DNA of 64,000 bases from NCBI RefSeq assembly GCF_000719515.1, contig NZ_JOGR01000002.1, positions 248,001 through 312,000 on the forward strand. Reading direction: 5' to 3'. The notes under the pieces were generated by a model. The model saw only the letters and a list, made by a program, of their open reading frames with translations. It was not told where the DNA came from and ran no database searches. How positions within the stretch are numbered: position 1 is the first letter of the stretch; every line of letters starts with the position of its first letter. A program made the translations under genes and the position numbers. Below are positions 1 to 7,225 of this stretch, one piece after another. The DNA is from Glycomyces sp. NRRL B-16210 (GTDB taxonomy: Bacteria; Actinomycetota; Actinomycetes; Mycobacteriales; Micromonosporaceae).

Positions 1-1
1 G

Positions 2-418
2 ACCGCCGACTACCTGCGCGAGCTCGGCGCGGCCGAGACCGTGGACTTCACGGAGGGCTCCGCGGCCGATCAGGTGCGCGTCGCGCATCCTGCCGGCATC
101 GACGCGGTCATCGACCTCATCTCTGGTGCCGAGGAGATCGAGGCGTTCGCCTCGATCCTCAGGGCCAACGGCGTGATCGTCTCCTCCAACGGCGCGGTCG
201 ATCCCGAACTGCTCGCCTACCGGGGTCTGCGCGGCGCGAACCTGTACGCGAACGCGAATCCGGCGACTCTCGCCTCGCTGGCCGAGGCGGTCGAACGCGG
301 GCAGCTGCGGGTGCGCATCGACTACAAGGTCCCGCTCGAGGACGCCGCACTCGCCTTGGGGCGCTTGATGGAAGGCAAGGCGCGCGGCAAGACCGTGCTC
401 GCCGTCGGCGCCCAGTAG
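2..418 (+). CDS. MDR-family (quinone oxidoreductase-like) dehydrogenase, C-terminal part
   Basis: Only the last 138 codons are in the window; the frame is open to the first base, so the start lies upstream. The visible protein begins at TADYLRELGAAETVDF, the end of a Rossmann-fold NAD(P)-binding domain, and continues through AVIDLISGAEEIEAF and ANGVIVSSNGAVD to the closing segment RLMEGKARGKTVLAV, typical of medium-chain quinone oxidoreductase-like NADP enzymes (zinc-type fold, usually without catalytic zinc). These reduce enones or quinones with NADPH in the cytosol; the substrate cannot be told. It ends 6 bases before the convergent MerR-family gene. Family call is firm, substrate unknown. 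Confidence 0.85.
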   Translation, partial: TADYLRELGAAETVDFTEGSAADQVRVAHPAGIDAVIDLISGAEEIEAFASILRANGVIVSSNGAVDPELLAYRGLRGANLYANANPATLASLAEAVERGQLRVRIDYKVPLEDAALALGRLMEGKARGKTVLAVGAQ

Positions 419-424
419 ACCCCG

Positions 425-832
425 TCAGCGCAACGGCAGCAACGTCTTCGGCGGCGCCGTGCGACCCGACCGCCGCGTTTCGTCCGGGCGCAGCGGGCAG
501 CCGGTTCCCGCTCGCTCCACCAGTTCGCCCCGCAGCGCCGCGAGTTCGGCCATGCGTGCGTCCACGATCGCGATCTTGTCGGCGAACAGCGCCGACAGCG
601 CCGCCGCCGAGTCGGGCGCGTCGCGCAGTTCCCTTCCGTGGTCGGCGATCTCGGTCAGCGAGAACCCGAGCCGCTGCGCGGTCCGCACGTAGTCGAGCCA
701 CGGGAGCGCCTCGGCGGGGAAGTCCCGGTACCCGTTGGGGGAGCGGTGCGATTCGAGCAGCCCGATCCGCTCGTAGAACCGGATGGCGTCCCGGCTCAGA
801 CCCGACCGCTGCGACAACTCCCCGATTCTCAC
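425..832 (-). CDS. MerR-family transcriptional regulator
   Basis: About 135 residues. The N-terminus carries the MerR winged helix-turn-helix (RIGELSQRSGLSRDAIRFYERIGLL, in two parts: RIGELSQRSGLSRDA and IRFYERIGLL), followed by a wing (NGYRDF) and a long dimerisation helix (IAIVDARMAELAALRGELVERA). The C-terminus has one cysteine (GTGCPLRPDE), not a metal-binding cluster, so a small-molecule effector is more likely than a metal. The GTG start at 832 is chosen because it puts MerR residues at the very N-terminus; an in-frame GTG further upstream would lie inside the operator. It is divergent from the membrane-protein gene at 923 and probably controls it through the site at 855-886. Confidence 0.88.
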   Translation of the reverse strand: MRIGELSQRSGLSRDAIRFYERIGLLESHRSPNGYRDFPAEALPWLDYVRTAQRLGFSLTEIADHGRELRDAPDSAAALSALFADKIAIVDARMAELAALRGELVERAGTGCPLRPDETRRSGRTAPPKTLLPLR

Positions 833-854
833 TGCCGTTCCCGCCTTCCGCGAC

Positions 855-886
855 TTGACCTTGGAGCGCACTCCACCGTTTACGGT
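855..886 (+). promoter_or_regulatory. MerR-type promoter/operator for the gene at 923
   Basis: TTGACC (855-860) and TACGGT (881-886) form -35 and -10 elements separated by 20 bp, the over-long spacer typical of MerR-activated promoters. Inside the spacer is the inverted repeat TGGAG-cgca-CTCCA (862-875). The position between divergent MerR and membrane-protein genes fits the classic arrangement. Function is inferred. Confidence 0.6.
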
Positions 887-922
887 AGCCCTCCCCGGTG
901 TCCCGACGAACGGAGTCCCGCC

Positions 923-1348
923 ATGTCCGCAACCGTTGCACCGCAGCCAAACCCGTACCTGAGGCTCGTGCGCGCCAGCGCGGTGTACGACCTCGTGGTC
1001 ACCGCTGGCTTCGCGACCCCGTGGACCTTCGCGATCCTGCACGCCGCGCTCAACGGCCTCGGCGCGGCGACCGGCCTCGGCACGCTCCCCGAGCTCGACT
1101 ACATGCAGGTCCTGTACGCCAACCTCATGGGCTCGGTGGTCGTGGTGTGGTCACTGCTGCGGCTCACCGCTCCGCTGCGGCTCCACGGCCTCCTCGACGG
1201 CGTCGCGCGCGCCCTGTTCTCGACCTGGATGGCGTACGCGCTCACGCAAGGGGCGCCGGACCTCTTGTGGGGCTTCCTGATCGTGGAGGTCGCCTGGGGC
1301 GCGGCGCAGCTCGCGCCGTGGCTCGGCCGCCGGTTCCGGAACCGGTGA
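923..1348 (+). CDS. Small four-helix membrane protein under MerR control
   Basis: 141 residues with about four hydrophobic segments: around YDLVVTAGFATPWTFAIL, LYANLMGSVVVVWSLL, ARALFSTWMAYALT and LLWGFLIVEVAWGAA. There is no signal peptide and no catalytic motif. The ATG at 923 follows the MerR-type promoter at 855-886 with a leader of about 30 bases. Short proteins of this build are common next to MerR/TetR regulators in actinobacteria and are annotated only as hypothetical. Role unknown; a response to the MerR effector is inferred from the shared control region. Confidence 0.75.
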   Translation: MSATVAPQPNPYLRLVRASAVYDLVVTAGFATPWTFAILHAALNGLGAATGLGTLPELDYMQVLYANLMGSVVVVWSLLRLTAPLRLHGLLDGVARALFSTWMAYALTQGAPDLLWGFLIVEVAWGAAQLAPWLGRRFRNR

Positions 1349-1367
1349 CCCGTCCCGGACCGCTTCC

Positions 1368-2261
1368 TCAGCCGCCGCCTCCGCCGCCGTCGCCGGACGG
1401 CTCCACGTACTGGTCGTAGTCCCGGTCGAACTCCCCGGGCCGCTCCGGATCGGGTTCGACCAGGGTCGTGCCCTGCTCTCCCACCGAGACCACGACCGGG
1501 TAACCCGGCAGCGGCACCCGGTGCGACTGCGTCGTCATCACCGCGTCGAACGTGTTCTCCGGGTTCGGCCCTTCGTATCTGATCGTGACCTTGAACTGCG
1601 GCCAGCGGTCGACCCAGCGGCGGTCGAACTCGGTCCCGGCGACCTCGCCGGCGTACCGGAACCCGCTTCGGCGCAGCTCGACGATGCTCCGCTGCCTGCG
1701 CCGGATCCTGAAGAGCAGGAACGGCGTCCGCACCGCCCCGCCCACGAACACGATCAGCGCGAGCCCGGTGAGCACCAGCAGGAACGTGGTGCCCGGCCGC
1801 TCCGAGGACGGCGCCTCCGGCGGCAGCGAATCGAGGTACCGCACGGTCAACCGCAGGTGGATCAGCCCGGCGACGACGAACCCGAGACTCGCCGCGGTGA
1901 AGCACACCGTCAGGCCCGCCGACTGCTGCCTGAAGCGCTTCCGCAGCGCCCCGTAGAGTCCGCCCGTCGTCGGGAACATGAGCACCACGCCCAAGACGGT
2001 GAGCGCGATCCACCACCAGTGTGAGGCGGGCTCGTCGAACGCGGGGGAGACCTCGTCCGCTCCGATCAGCCGCGGATACCCCATGAAGGCCAGGCCGGTC
2101 CAGCTCGCGGCGGTGAGCAGGGCCATGACGGCGATGCCGGGCGTGAACCGCCCGATCTCCTCGCCGGGCGCGATCGTCGTGATCTTGGAGGACCGGTCGG
2201 TGGTCGAGAAGATGGGGCCCGCTTCCCACCAGTGCTCGGGCTGCGCGGTCTCGTCGCTCAT
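1368..2261 (-). CDS. Hypothetical membrane protein with C-terminal soluble domain
   Basis: 297 residues from ATG 2261. After a soluble 40-residue N-terminus there are four hydrophobic segments (GIAVMALLTAASWTGLAFMG; WWIALTVLGVVLMFP; FTAASLGFVVAGLIHL; FLLVLTGLALIVFVGG). They are followed by a basic turn (RIRRRQRS) and a beta-rich domain of about 110 residues ending in a glycine tail. The tail domain (FKVTIRYEGPNPENTFDAVM, PGYPVVVSVGEQGTTLVEPD) resembles DUF3592-like domains but the match is weak. It starts 5 bases after the stop of the lipoprotein gene 2267-2809, so the two are almost certainly one operon. Confidence 0.8.
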   Translation of the reverse strand: MSDETAQPEHWWEAGPIFSTTDRSSKITTIAPGEEIGRFTPGIAVMALLTAASWTGLAFMGYPRLIGADEVSPAFDEPASHWWWIALTVLGVVLMFPTTGGLYGALRKRFRQQSAGLTVCFTAASLGFVVAGLIHLRLTVRYLDSLPPEAPSSERPGTTFLLVLTGLALIVFVGGAVRTPFLLFRIRRRQRSIVELRRSGFRYAGEVAGTEFDRRWVDRWPQFKVTIRYEGPNPENTFDAVMTTQSHRVPLPGYPVVVSVGEQGTTLVEPDPERPGEFDRDYDQYVEPSGDGGGGGG

Positions 2262-2266
2262 CGGGC

Positions 2267-2809
2267 TCAACCGGCGCCCTGGACGTTCGCGTACACCTCG
2301 AAGCCGAACGCCTCCAGCCCCGGCAGGTCCGGGTCCTCCGACTCGGCCCTGCTGGTGTCCTCCCAGAACACCGCCCACTCCGATTCGGAGACCCGCCCGA
2401 TCGCGTAGTTCGCGAACGACTCCTCGTCGGTGCGGTCCCGGTACCCGTCCCAGTACTCGGTCGGGTCGGTCTTGTAGAAGTACAGCTCGGTGTACTTGTA
2501 GTCGTCGCCGTTATTCCGCTGGTCGCAGTGGAACCCGCCGGGCTCGCGGTCGTCGCCGCCCCGGCTGCTGTACTCGGTCGAGGACGCCTTCCAGGCGCCC
2601 GGGCACACGACCTCCATCCAGTCCTCACTGGTACCGGTCACGTACTCGCCGCCCTCGGCGGCGACGCCCTCCTCGGGGCCCTGGTTCTCGGAGGATCCGT
2701 CGGAGGCCTCGGGATCGGGCGCGTCGTCGGCGTCGGAGCAGGCGGTCAGCGCGACCGCGAGTACACCGGCCACGAGCAGGCTCCGGGCGGCACGTTGAAA
2801 ACGAGTCAT
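2267..2809 (-). CDS. Secreted lipoprotein, unknown function
   Basis: 180 residues. A basic n-region (MTRFQRAARS) and hydrophobic core end in the lipobox LTAC (Cys at about 24), so the mature protein should be lipid-anchored outside the membrane. An acidic low-complexity spacer (DADDAPDPEASDGSSENQGP) follows, then a globular part with two further cysteines (VVCPGAW, FHCDQRN) that could form a disulfide. No enzyme motif seen. First gene of a two-gene operon with the membrane protein downstream, whose start is 5 bases after this stop. Confidence 0.85.
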   Translation of the reverse strand: MTRFQRAARSLLVAGVLAVALTACSDADDAPDPEASDGSSENQGPEEGVAAEGGEYVTGTSEDWMEVVCPGAWKASSTEYSSRGGDDREPGGFHCDQRNNGDDYKYTELYFYKTDPTEYWDGYRDRTDEESFANYAIGRVSESEWAVFWEDTSRAESEDPDLPGLEAFGFEVYANVQGAG

Positions 2810-2862
2810 GTCCAGAGGCTAGATGCGGTCCGCAACCTGCTCGCCGTCGTCGCGAACGCGTC

Positions 2863-3246
2863 TCAACCCTCGTCCAGGCACAGGCAGAACGGGTGCCCGG
2901 CGGGGTCGAACAGGACCCTGACGTGCTCCTGCGGCTGGTGGTCGGCCACCACCGCGCCGAGCGCCACCGCCTCGGCGACGGCCTCCTCCAGGTCCCCGAC
3001 CTGGAAGTCGAAGTGCATCATCGGGCGCTGCTCGCCCTCGACGGGCGGCCACACCGGCGCCCGGTAGCCCTCCGCCCGCTGGAACACGAAGAACGGACCC
3101 TGCGGCGAGGCGGCGACGATCGCCGTCCCCGGCTCCTCGTGGCCGATGTGCCAGCCGACCAGCGCCGCGTAGAACCGCGCCAGTGCCCCCGGGTCCGGCG
3201 CTTCGATCGAAGTGCCCCACCACATGCCATCGCGTCTCGATCTCAT
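2863..3246 (-). CDS. VOC (glyoxalase/bleomycin-resistance) family protein
   Basis: 127 residues from ATG 3246; an in-frame ATG at 3225 is an alternative giving 120. Two beta-alpha-beta-beta-beta halves are visible: IEAPDPGALARFYAALVGW with FFVFQRAEGYRAP, then MMHFDFQVGDLEEAVAEAVALG with VRVLFDPAGHPFCLCLDE. Candidate metal ligands are the His in MMHFDF and the closing Glu, as in actinobacterial glyoxalase-like proteins of unknown substrate. It is followed by the lipoprotein operon on the same strand about 50 bases downstream; no shared function is evident. Confidence 0.9.
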   Translation of the reverse strand: MRSRRDGMWWGTSIEAPDPGALARFYAALVGWHIGHEEPGTAIVAASPQGPFFVFQRAEGYRAPVWPPVEGEQRPMMHFDFQVGDLEEAVAEAVALGAVVADHQPQEHVRVLFDPAGHPFCLCLDEG

Positions 3247-3496
3247 CTCAGTATTCTGCCGCACGTGCCTGACACCCGCCGGTTTCCCGCCTCGCGAATC
3301 GGGTCCAACGCGATCAAACTGAGAAGGCGACGGCATCGCCGCGCCGTCTTCCGTGGTCCCAAGGGGCGATGGCCCGCGCGCGGTACCGCCGAGCGTGGAC
3401 GCCCGTGGGTATAGTCGCGACGGATCCACCGGTCCCCGGGAGCCCCAGAAGCCCCGGGGGATCGCAGGCATCACCGATCAAACGAAAGGCCAACTC

Positions 3497-4108
3497 GTGC
3501 CAATCCGTAAGCTAGCGGCCCTGCCTCTCGCAATCGCAGTCATCGGTCTCTCGGCGTGCACCTTCGAGGCCGGACAGACCGTCTCCGGTGAGAAACTCGC
3601 CGAGGCGGCCGAGGACGCACTGGAAGGCGAGATCGGCTCGCGCCCCGACGTCGACTGCGGCGACGACTCCATCATCGTCTCCCAGGACAAAGAGGTCGAC
3701 TGCCTGCTGACCGACCCCGCCACCGGCCTGGAGTACGACACCACCGTCACGTTCACCGGCGTCGACGGCGACGAGTGGAGCATCCAGGTCGACGTGGCCT
3801 CCGAGGCCAACAACGGTGAGGCCGAGGAGTCCGAGGCGCCCGCGAACGAAGGCGCCGACGGGACCGAGCTCTCCATCGCCGGCAGCGACCTCGCCGCCGC
3901 GGCCGCCGACGCGCTGGAGGCCCAGGTCGGGTCGCGCCCCGACATCGACTGCGGCGACCTCCAGATCACCATCTACGAAGGCCGCCAGACCTATTGCACC
4001 CTCACCGACGCGGCGTCGGGCGAGGAGTACGAGGTGACCATCGACGTCACCAGCATCGAAGGCGAGCAGTTCAACTTCGACGTCCAGGTCGCGAGCACCC
4101 CCAAGTAG
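3497..4108 (+). CDS. Lipoprotein with two tandem DUF4333-like domains
   Basis: 203 residues. GTG 3497 follows an AAAGG ribosome site at 3485-3489. The signal peptide ends in the lipobox LSAC (Cys about 21). The mature part is an internal duplication: residues about 35-100 and 135-200 share AAEDALEGEIGSRPDVDCGD versus AAADALEAQVGSRPDIDCGD, then a second cysteine (VDCLLTD / TYCTLTD) and a closing beta strand (EWSIQVDVAS / FNFDVQVAS). The halves are joined by an acidic linker (NNGEAEESEAPANEGADG). Each half has the cysteine pair expected of the DUF4333 fold found in mycobacterial-type lipoproteins. Function unknown. Confidence 0.88.
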   Translation: MPIRKLAALPLAIAVIGLSACTFEAGQTVSGEKLAEAAEDALEGEIGSRPDVDCGDDSIIVSQDKEVDCLLTDPATGLEYDTTVTFTGVDGDEWSIQVDVASEANNGEAEESEAPANEGADGTELSIAGSDLAAAAADALEAQVGSRPDIDCGDLQITIYEGRQTYCTLTDAASGEEYEVTIDVTSIEGEQFNFDVQVASTPK

Positions 4109-4114
4109 CCTCGC

Positions 4115-4188
4115 CGGCCGACCGGGGGCGTCGCCCGAAGCCTTGGGGCCGTGAGGCCCCGCGCCTCGGCGCTCGCCCCGGTCGGCCG
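4115..4188 (+). terminator. Long hairpin after the DUF4333 lipoprotein
   Basis: Arms CGGCCGACCGGGG (4115-4127) and CCCCGGTCGGCCG (4176-4188) pair perfectly over 13 bp. The 48-base loop contains a second small stem (GGGGCC-gtga-GGCCCC). It begins 6 bases after the stop of the lipoprotein gene. No U-tract follows, which is usual for actinobacterial terminators. Confidence 0.6.
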
Positions 4189-4275
4189 AGTGGACCAGAC
4201 GGCATGGCCGCATTTGCGGATAAGACGGCTGATTGGGGGATGCGGTATCAGCTCTACGTGGAGTAGAACTGGGGG

Positions 4276-4863
4276 ATGCTCGAACTGAATCCGTCCCTTT
4301 GGGATGATATCGATCTGCCGATGTTGCAGCGCATCGTGGACCTGTACGACCGTACGGGCCCGTTCAAAGCCGAGTCCCTGGCGCAGCATTTCCAGATCGA
4401 CCTGGAGCCTCGCGACCTCGCCTTCTCGATGAAGCGCTTGGCGGACCAGGGATACATCGAGTCGCAGAACCGGGCCGGCGGTTTCCCGCACTCGATCATG
4501 AACGTCACCGAAAAAGCCCGACAGACTCTTGTGGACCGTCGCGGGCCCGAATCCCGGGCGCCGCGGCTCGAAGACCTCGTCCCGCAGCTCGACGACCTGA
4601 CCGCGAAGGTGGCGGCCGCGCTGCGGGCGAAGCCGACCCACCCGGACGCGCCGCGCTGGCGCAGGTTCCACGAGGTGGCGGTCGACCTCGGTTCCGAACT
4701 CTCCGCCAAGTTAGCGATCACCTGGGTCGAGCGGGACCCCGGTGGCGCTCATGCAAAAGGCCTCACCGGCCGGGGCGACCCGGTCGGAGAGGCCGTAACG
4801 CGATCGGGCGGACGGGCCGCCGCGGTCGGAGTCAGGCGTGGCTGTTGCCCACGCGCCTCCTGA
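4276..4863 (+). CDS. Hypothetical protein with winged-helix-like N-terminus
   Basis: 195 residues from ATG 4276, with a G-rich ribosome site directly upstream. Residues about 10-80 look like a winged helix (LQRIVDLYDRTGPFKAESLA, LAFSMKRLADQGYIES, a wing at NRAGGFPHSIMNVT). A helical segment follows (VPQLDDLTAKVAAALRAKP). The last 45 residues are low-complexity, and their DNA also carries the reverse-strand terminator 4755-4794 and overlaps the end of the reverse-strand gene 4832-4996. A late frameshift or stop loss may therefore have lengthened the protein past its natural end near ITWVERD. Function unknown. Confidence 0.65.
   Translation: MLELNPSLWDDIDLPMLQRIVDLYDRTGPFKAESLAQHFQIDLEPRDLAFSMKRLADQGYIESQNRAGGFPHSIMNVTEKARQTLVDRRGPESRAPRLEDLVPQLDDLTAKVAAALRAKPTHPDAPRWRRFHEVAVDLGSELSAKLAITWVERDPGGAHAKGLTGRGDPVGEAVTRSGGRAAAVGVRRGCCPRAS
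4755..4794 (-). terminator. Intrinsic terminator for the small hydrophobic protein gene
   Basis: On the reverse strand GGCCTC...GAGGCC (4794-4789 with 4764-4759), reinforced by CCGG/CCGG pairs inside, is followed directly by TTTTGCAT. It lies 40 bases past the stop of gene 4832-4996 and inside the tail of the convergent gene 4276-4863. Confidence 0.55.
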
Positions 4864-4996
4864 TCATGCCGAAGACGATGGTGCCCACGAAGAGCACGAG
4901 GCCGATGATCGCCAGCCAGAGCAGGCCCTTGATGGCGAAGCCGACGACGGCGAGCACCGCCCAGGCGACGATCAGAATCCATAGAACTGTCCACAT
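4832..4996 (-). CDS. Small hydrophobic membrane protein (first of two paralogs)
   Basis: 54 residues starting MWTVLWILIVAWAVLAV (ATG 4996) and ending MIRRRVGNSHA. It has two transmembrane helices separated by a short FAIKGLLW turn and a basic C-terminal tail. It matches the short actinobacterial 'hydrophobic proteins' that share the F-x-h-K-x-h-h-W turn. A paralog lies 217 bases upstream at 5213-5374, sharing WL/W-x-V-L, GF-x-IKGL-x-WLA, IG-x-VLFV and GMI-(R/K). Its last 32 bases overlap the convergent gene 4276-4863. Role unknown; such proteins are often linked with envelope stress. Confidence 0.8.
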   Translation of the reverse strand: MWTVLWILIVAWAVLAVVGFAIKGLLWLAIIGLVLFVGTIVFGMIRRRVGNSHA

Positions 4997-5168
4997 ACTG
5001 AAAGCCTACGCTTCATTACGCGCAGAGAATGCAAAACGAGGACAAAAGTCGAAAGCTTTTCATATGCTTCCGACCTGCGCATACGTTGCCCGATCCTCGC
5101 AAAAACCCTCGAAGAATTCAGGGCCGGCCTCTGTCCCCTTCGCGCGCTTGGAGTCTCGACACGCGAAA

Positions 5169-5203
5169 GGCCGCCGTGCGCTCGATTCGAGTGCACGGCG
5201 GCC
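5169..5203 (-). terminator. Strong hairpin after the second small hydrophobic protein gene
   Basis: GGCCGCCGTGC (5169-5179) and GCACGGCGGCC (5193-5203) form a perfect 11-bp stem. The loop itself can pair CTCG/CGAG. It begins 10 bases past the stop of the reverse-strand gene 5213-5374. Confidence 0.7.
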
Positions 5204-5212
5204 GTGTCCGGG

Positions 5213-5374
5213 TCAGGCGCTGCCGCCGGACCGCTGCTTGATCATGCCGTAGAGGGCCGTGATGACGAAGAGCACGATGCCGATCACCGCGAGCCAGACC
5301 AGGCCCTTGATGATGAAGCCGAAGAACGTCAGCACCAGCCAGATGATGAGCAGGATTCCGAGAAATTTCCACAT
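5213..5374 (-). CDS. Small hydrophobic membrane protein (second of two paralogs)
   Basis: 53 residues from ATG 5374: MWKFLGILLIIWLVLTF, a polar turn FIIKGLVWLAV, a second helix IGIVLFVITALYGMI, and the tail KQRSGGSA. It is clearly homologous to the 54-residue protein at 4832-4996 (same length, same IKGL-x-WLA turn, same GMI-K/R junction). Each gene has its own hairpin terminator and the gap is 217 bases, so they are probably separate transcripts from a tandem duplication. Function unknown. Confidence 0.8.
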   Translation of the reverse strand: MWKFLGILLIIWLVLTFFGFIIKGLVWLAVIGIVLFVITALYGMIKQRSGGSA

Positions 5375-5432
5375 AGACCGAGCTTAGGTCGAATTCCGGG
5401 CGAGAGGTCGAGAATCGGCGGATTCGGATGCC

Positions 5433-5620
5433 GGAAGCCGTTCCCACCGGGGACCGGCGCGGTAGCCGCGCGGCCGCGCGACCACCGAAGGTCGTTCAGA
5501 TACCCGCCGGCACTTTCGAGCCGCTTCGGTTCCCACCGGGGGACCGGCGGTGGCCGCTATGTCGCGCACCGCCGAGAGCCGTTCCCGCTACCCGCCGGCG
5601 CCTTCGAACCGCTTCGGTCC
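5433..5620. repeat. Two-copy direct repeat (about 89 bp) including a methyltransferase 3' end
   Basis: TTCCCACCGG recurs at 5441 and 5530 and TACCCGCCGG at 5501 and 5589, giving a period of 88-89 bp. The second copy's tail (5589-5620) is the last ten codons and stop of the methyltransferase gene 5588-6256. The first (5501-5533) is a diverged copy of those codons lying outside the gene. Confidence 0.7.
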
Positions 5621-6256
5621 TTTGCGGACGAGCAGGTGGCAGTAGTGGAATCCTCGGATCGGGTCCTCGTCCGGCGCGACGACCTGACGGGCGACCTCGC
5701 TGAACCCCGCCTCCCGCAGCAAACCGGCCACACCGCCGACCGACAGTCGGTACGCGAGCGCGACCGCGTGGTCGAAGGGCTGGGCGAGTTCCGAAGCCTC
5801 GTCGTCGGCCTGGAAGCACAGCAGCAGATGCCCTCCCGTCGCGAGCATTCGATGGAACGCCGCGAACGTCTCCGGAAGGCGCTCAGGGGGAGTGTGGATG
5901 ATCGAGGAACGGGAGAACAGGCCGCCGAGGCCGCCGTCCGGCACGTCGAGCGCGGTCATCTCGCCGACACTGAACTCGATCTCCGGGTGGTCGCGCCTGG
6001 CCAGGGCCACCATCTCGGGGGAGAGGTCGACGCCGCGAACCGGCAGCCCGAGCTCGCGCAGATGCTCGGTCACATACCCCGGCCCGCAACCGATGTCGAT
6101 CACCGGCAGCCCCGACGCTTGGACCAGTTCGGCGAAAGCGCCGATCATCGCCCGGTCGAAGGGATGGTCGCGCAGCGAGTGCTTGAATCGCTCGGCGTAC
6201 TCCTGCGCCGCCGCGTCGTAGCCTTCGCGGGTCGATCGCACATCGGTTTCACCCAT
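5588..6256 (-). CDS. Class I SAM-dependent methyltransferase
   Basis: 222 residues from ATG 6256. Motif I is VIDIGCGPGYVTEHL (about residues 53-67), with the acidic residue after it in VRGVDLSPEMVALA. The post-motif segment SVGEMTALDVPDGGLGGLFS and the lid helix ILATGGHLLLCFQ follow the UbiE/Methyltransf_25 plan. The C-terminus ends RKGPKRFEGAGG. Substrate cannot be inferred. A copy of its 3' end sits downstream (see the repeat at 5433-5620). It is divergent from the deaminase toxin gene but no functional link is visible. Confidence 0.9.
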   Translation of the reverse strand: MGETDVRSTREGYDAAAQEYAERFKHSLRDHPFDRAMIGAFAELVQASGLPVIDIGCGPGYVTEHLRELGLPVRGVDLSPEMVALARRDHPEIEFSVGEMTALDVPDGGLGGLFSRSSIIHTPPERLPETFAAFHRMLATGGHLLLCFQADDEASELAQPFDHAVALAYRLSVGGVAGLLREAGFSEVARQVVAPDEDPIRGFHYCHLLVRKGPKRFEGAGG

Positions 6257-6411
6257 GGCACGAGACCTTACACCTTGGCCACCAGCCACTCCTGTAGACA
6301 GAAGTGCAGGTCAAACGGCGAATGCAGACCGGTCGGTGTCGGCTGCGCGACTTTTCCGGCACCGCGCCGACCGCATACTCAATGGGTGCCGCATCCATGA
6401 GGGAGTCACCC

Positions 6412-7209
6412 ATGACCTCTGTCGACGAGTTCAGCGCCGCCATCGGCAACGCCGCCTCCTCCGCGGAGTCGGCCATCACCGCCATCGGCGCGGCGAAGTC
6501 CAACGGCGAGGAGTTGGCGGGCGCCATCGACAGCATCGACGCCGAAGCGGCGGCCGCGCGCGTGCGCGCTGTTGGCGGGCGGCTCGAATCCGAGGCCGGC
6601 GTGCTGGCGCTGCGGCTCAAGGACCTGCTCGACGAACTCCAGCAGCAGGCCCAGAGCGCCGGCGAGGCCTTAAAGCGCAGTGCGGGCGGGAGCAGTCTCG
6701 TCGGCACCGGCACCGGCACCGGCACCGGCACCGGCACCGGCACCGGAACCGCCGGAGCCGCGGCGGCTCGCAACAGGCCTCCGCCGAGTTTCGATCCGGC
6801 CCCGGCCCTCGCCTCGCTGCCGGAGTTCGAGCGCAAGCGCGGCTCGACCCCGCGCACGCACGGCGTGGTGCGGTTCGCGGACGGCACCCGCATGACCTTC
6901 GTGAGCGGCGAGGACGAGACCACGCCGCGCATTCGCGAACACATGTGGCAACACACCGGGCCAGTCCGATCGCCGAAAGGATTCTGGTCCGAATCGCACG
7001 CCGAATTGAAAGCGGCCCTTGCAATGAGCGACCACAACGTCAATCGCGCCGAGATGGTGATCAACAATCCGAACGGCCCGTGCGAAGGTCCAATCGGGTG
7101 CAACGGGCTCATAGCGCGCTACCTTCAACCCGGCGCCGTTCTGACCGTCCACTGGCCCGGCGCCGATGGGACCATGCAATCGAAGCGATACACCGGGACG
7201 AAGCAATGA
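6412..7209 (+). CDS. SCP1.201/DddA-like nucleic-acid cytosine deaminase toxin
   Basis: 265 residues; ATG 6412 is chosen because GAGGGAG at 6399-6405 is a good ribosome site. Residues 1-90 are alanine-rich helices (VDEFSAAIGNAASSAESAITA) that may serve secretion or trafficking. Residues 98-113 are eight Gly-Thr repeats. The C-terminal deaminase (about 130-265) has the zinc/catalytic signature His196-Ala-Glu198 (SHAELKAALAM) and GPC224-EGPIG-C230, followed by LQPGAVLTVHWP. This is the arrangement of SCP1.201-like deaminases, the family of the Burkholderia double-stranded-DNA deaminase DddA. The next gene, 16 bases on, looks like its immunity protein. Activity on DNA versus RNA is not decided by sequence. 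Confidence 0.85.
   Translation: MTSVDEFSAAIGNAASSAESAITAIGAAKSNGEELAGAIDSIDAEAAAARVRAVGGRLESEAGVLALRLKDLLDELQQQAQSAGEALKRSAGGSSLVGTGTGTGTGTGTGTGTAGAAAARNRPPPSFDPAPALASLPEFERKRGSTPRTHGVVRFADGTRMTFVSGEDETTPRIREHMWQHTGPVRSPKGFWSESHAELKAALAMSDHNVNRAEMVINNPNGPCEGPIGCNGLIARYLQPGAVLTVHWPGADGTMQSKRYTGTKQ
6703..6750 (+). repeat. Hexanucleotide microsatellite inside the deaminase gene
   Basis: Seven perfect GGCACC units plus one GGAACC, encoding (Gly-Thr)8 between the N-terminal helices and the toxin domain. Copy-number change would keep the reading frame and only lengthen or shorten the linker. Confidence 0.95.
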
Positions 7210-7225
7210 GACGGAGGGAGCGGCA

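Noticed and set aside
6703..6750. Phase-variable on/off switching by the GGCACC repeat
   Set aside because: The unit is six bases, so slippage cannot shift the frame; only linker length can vary.
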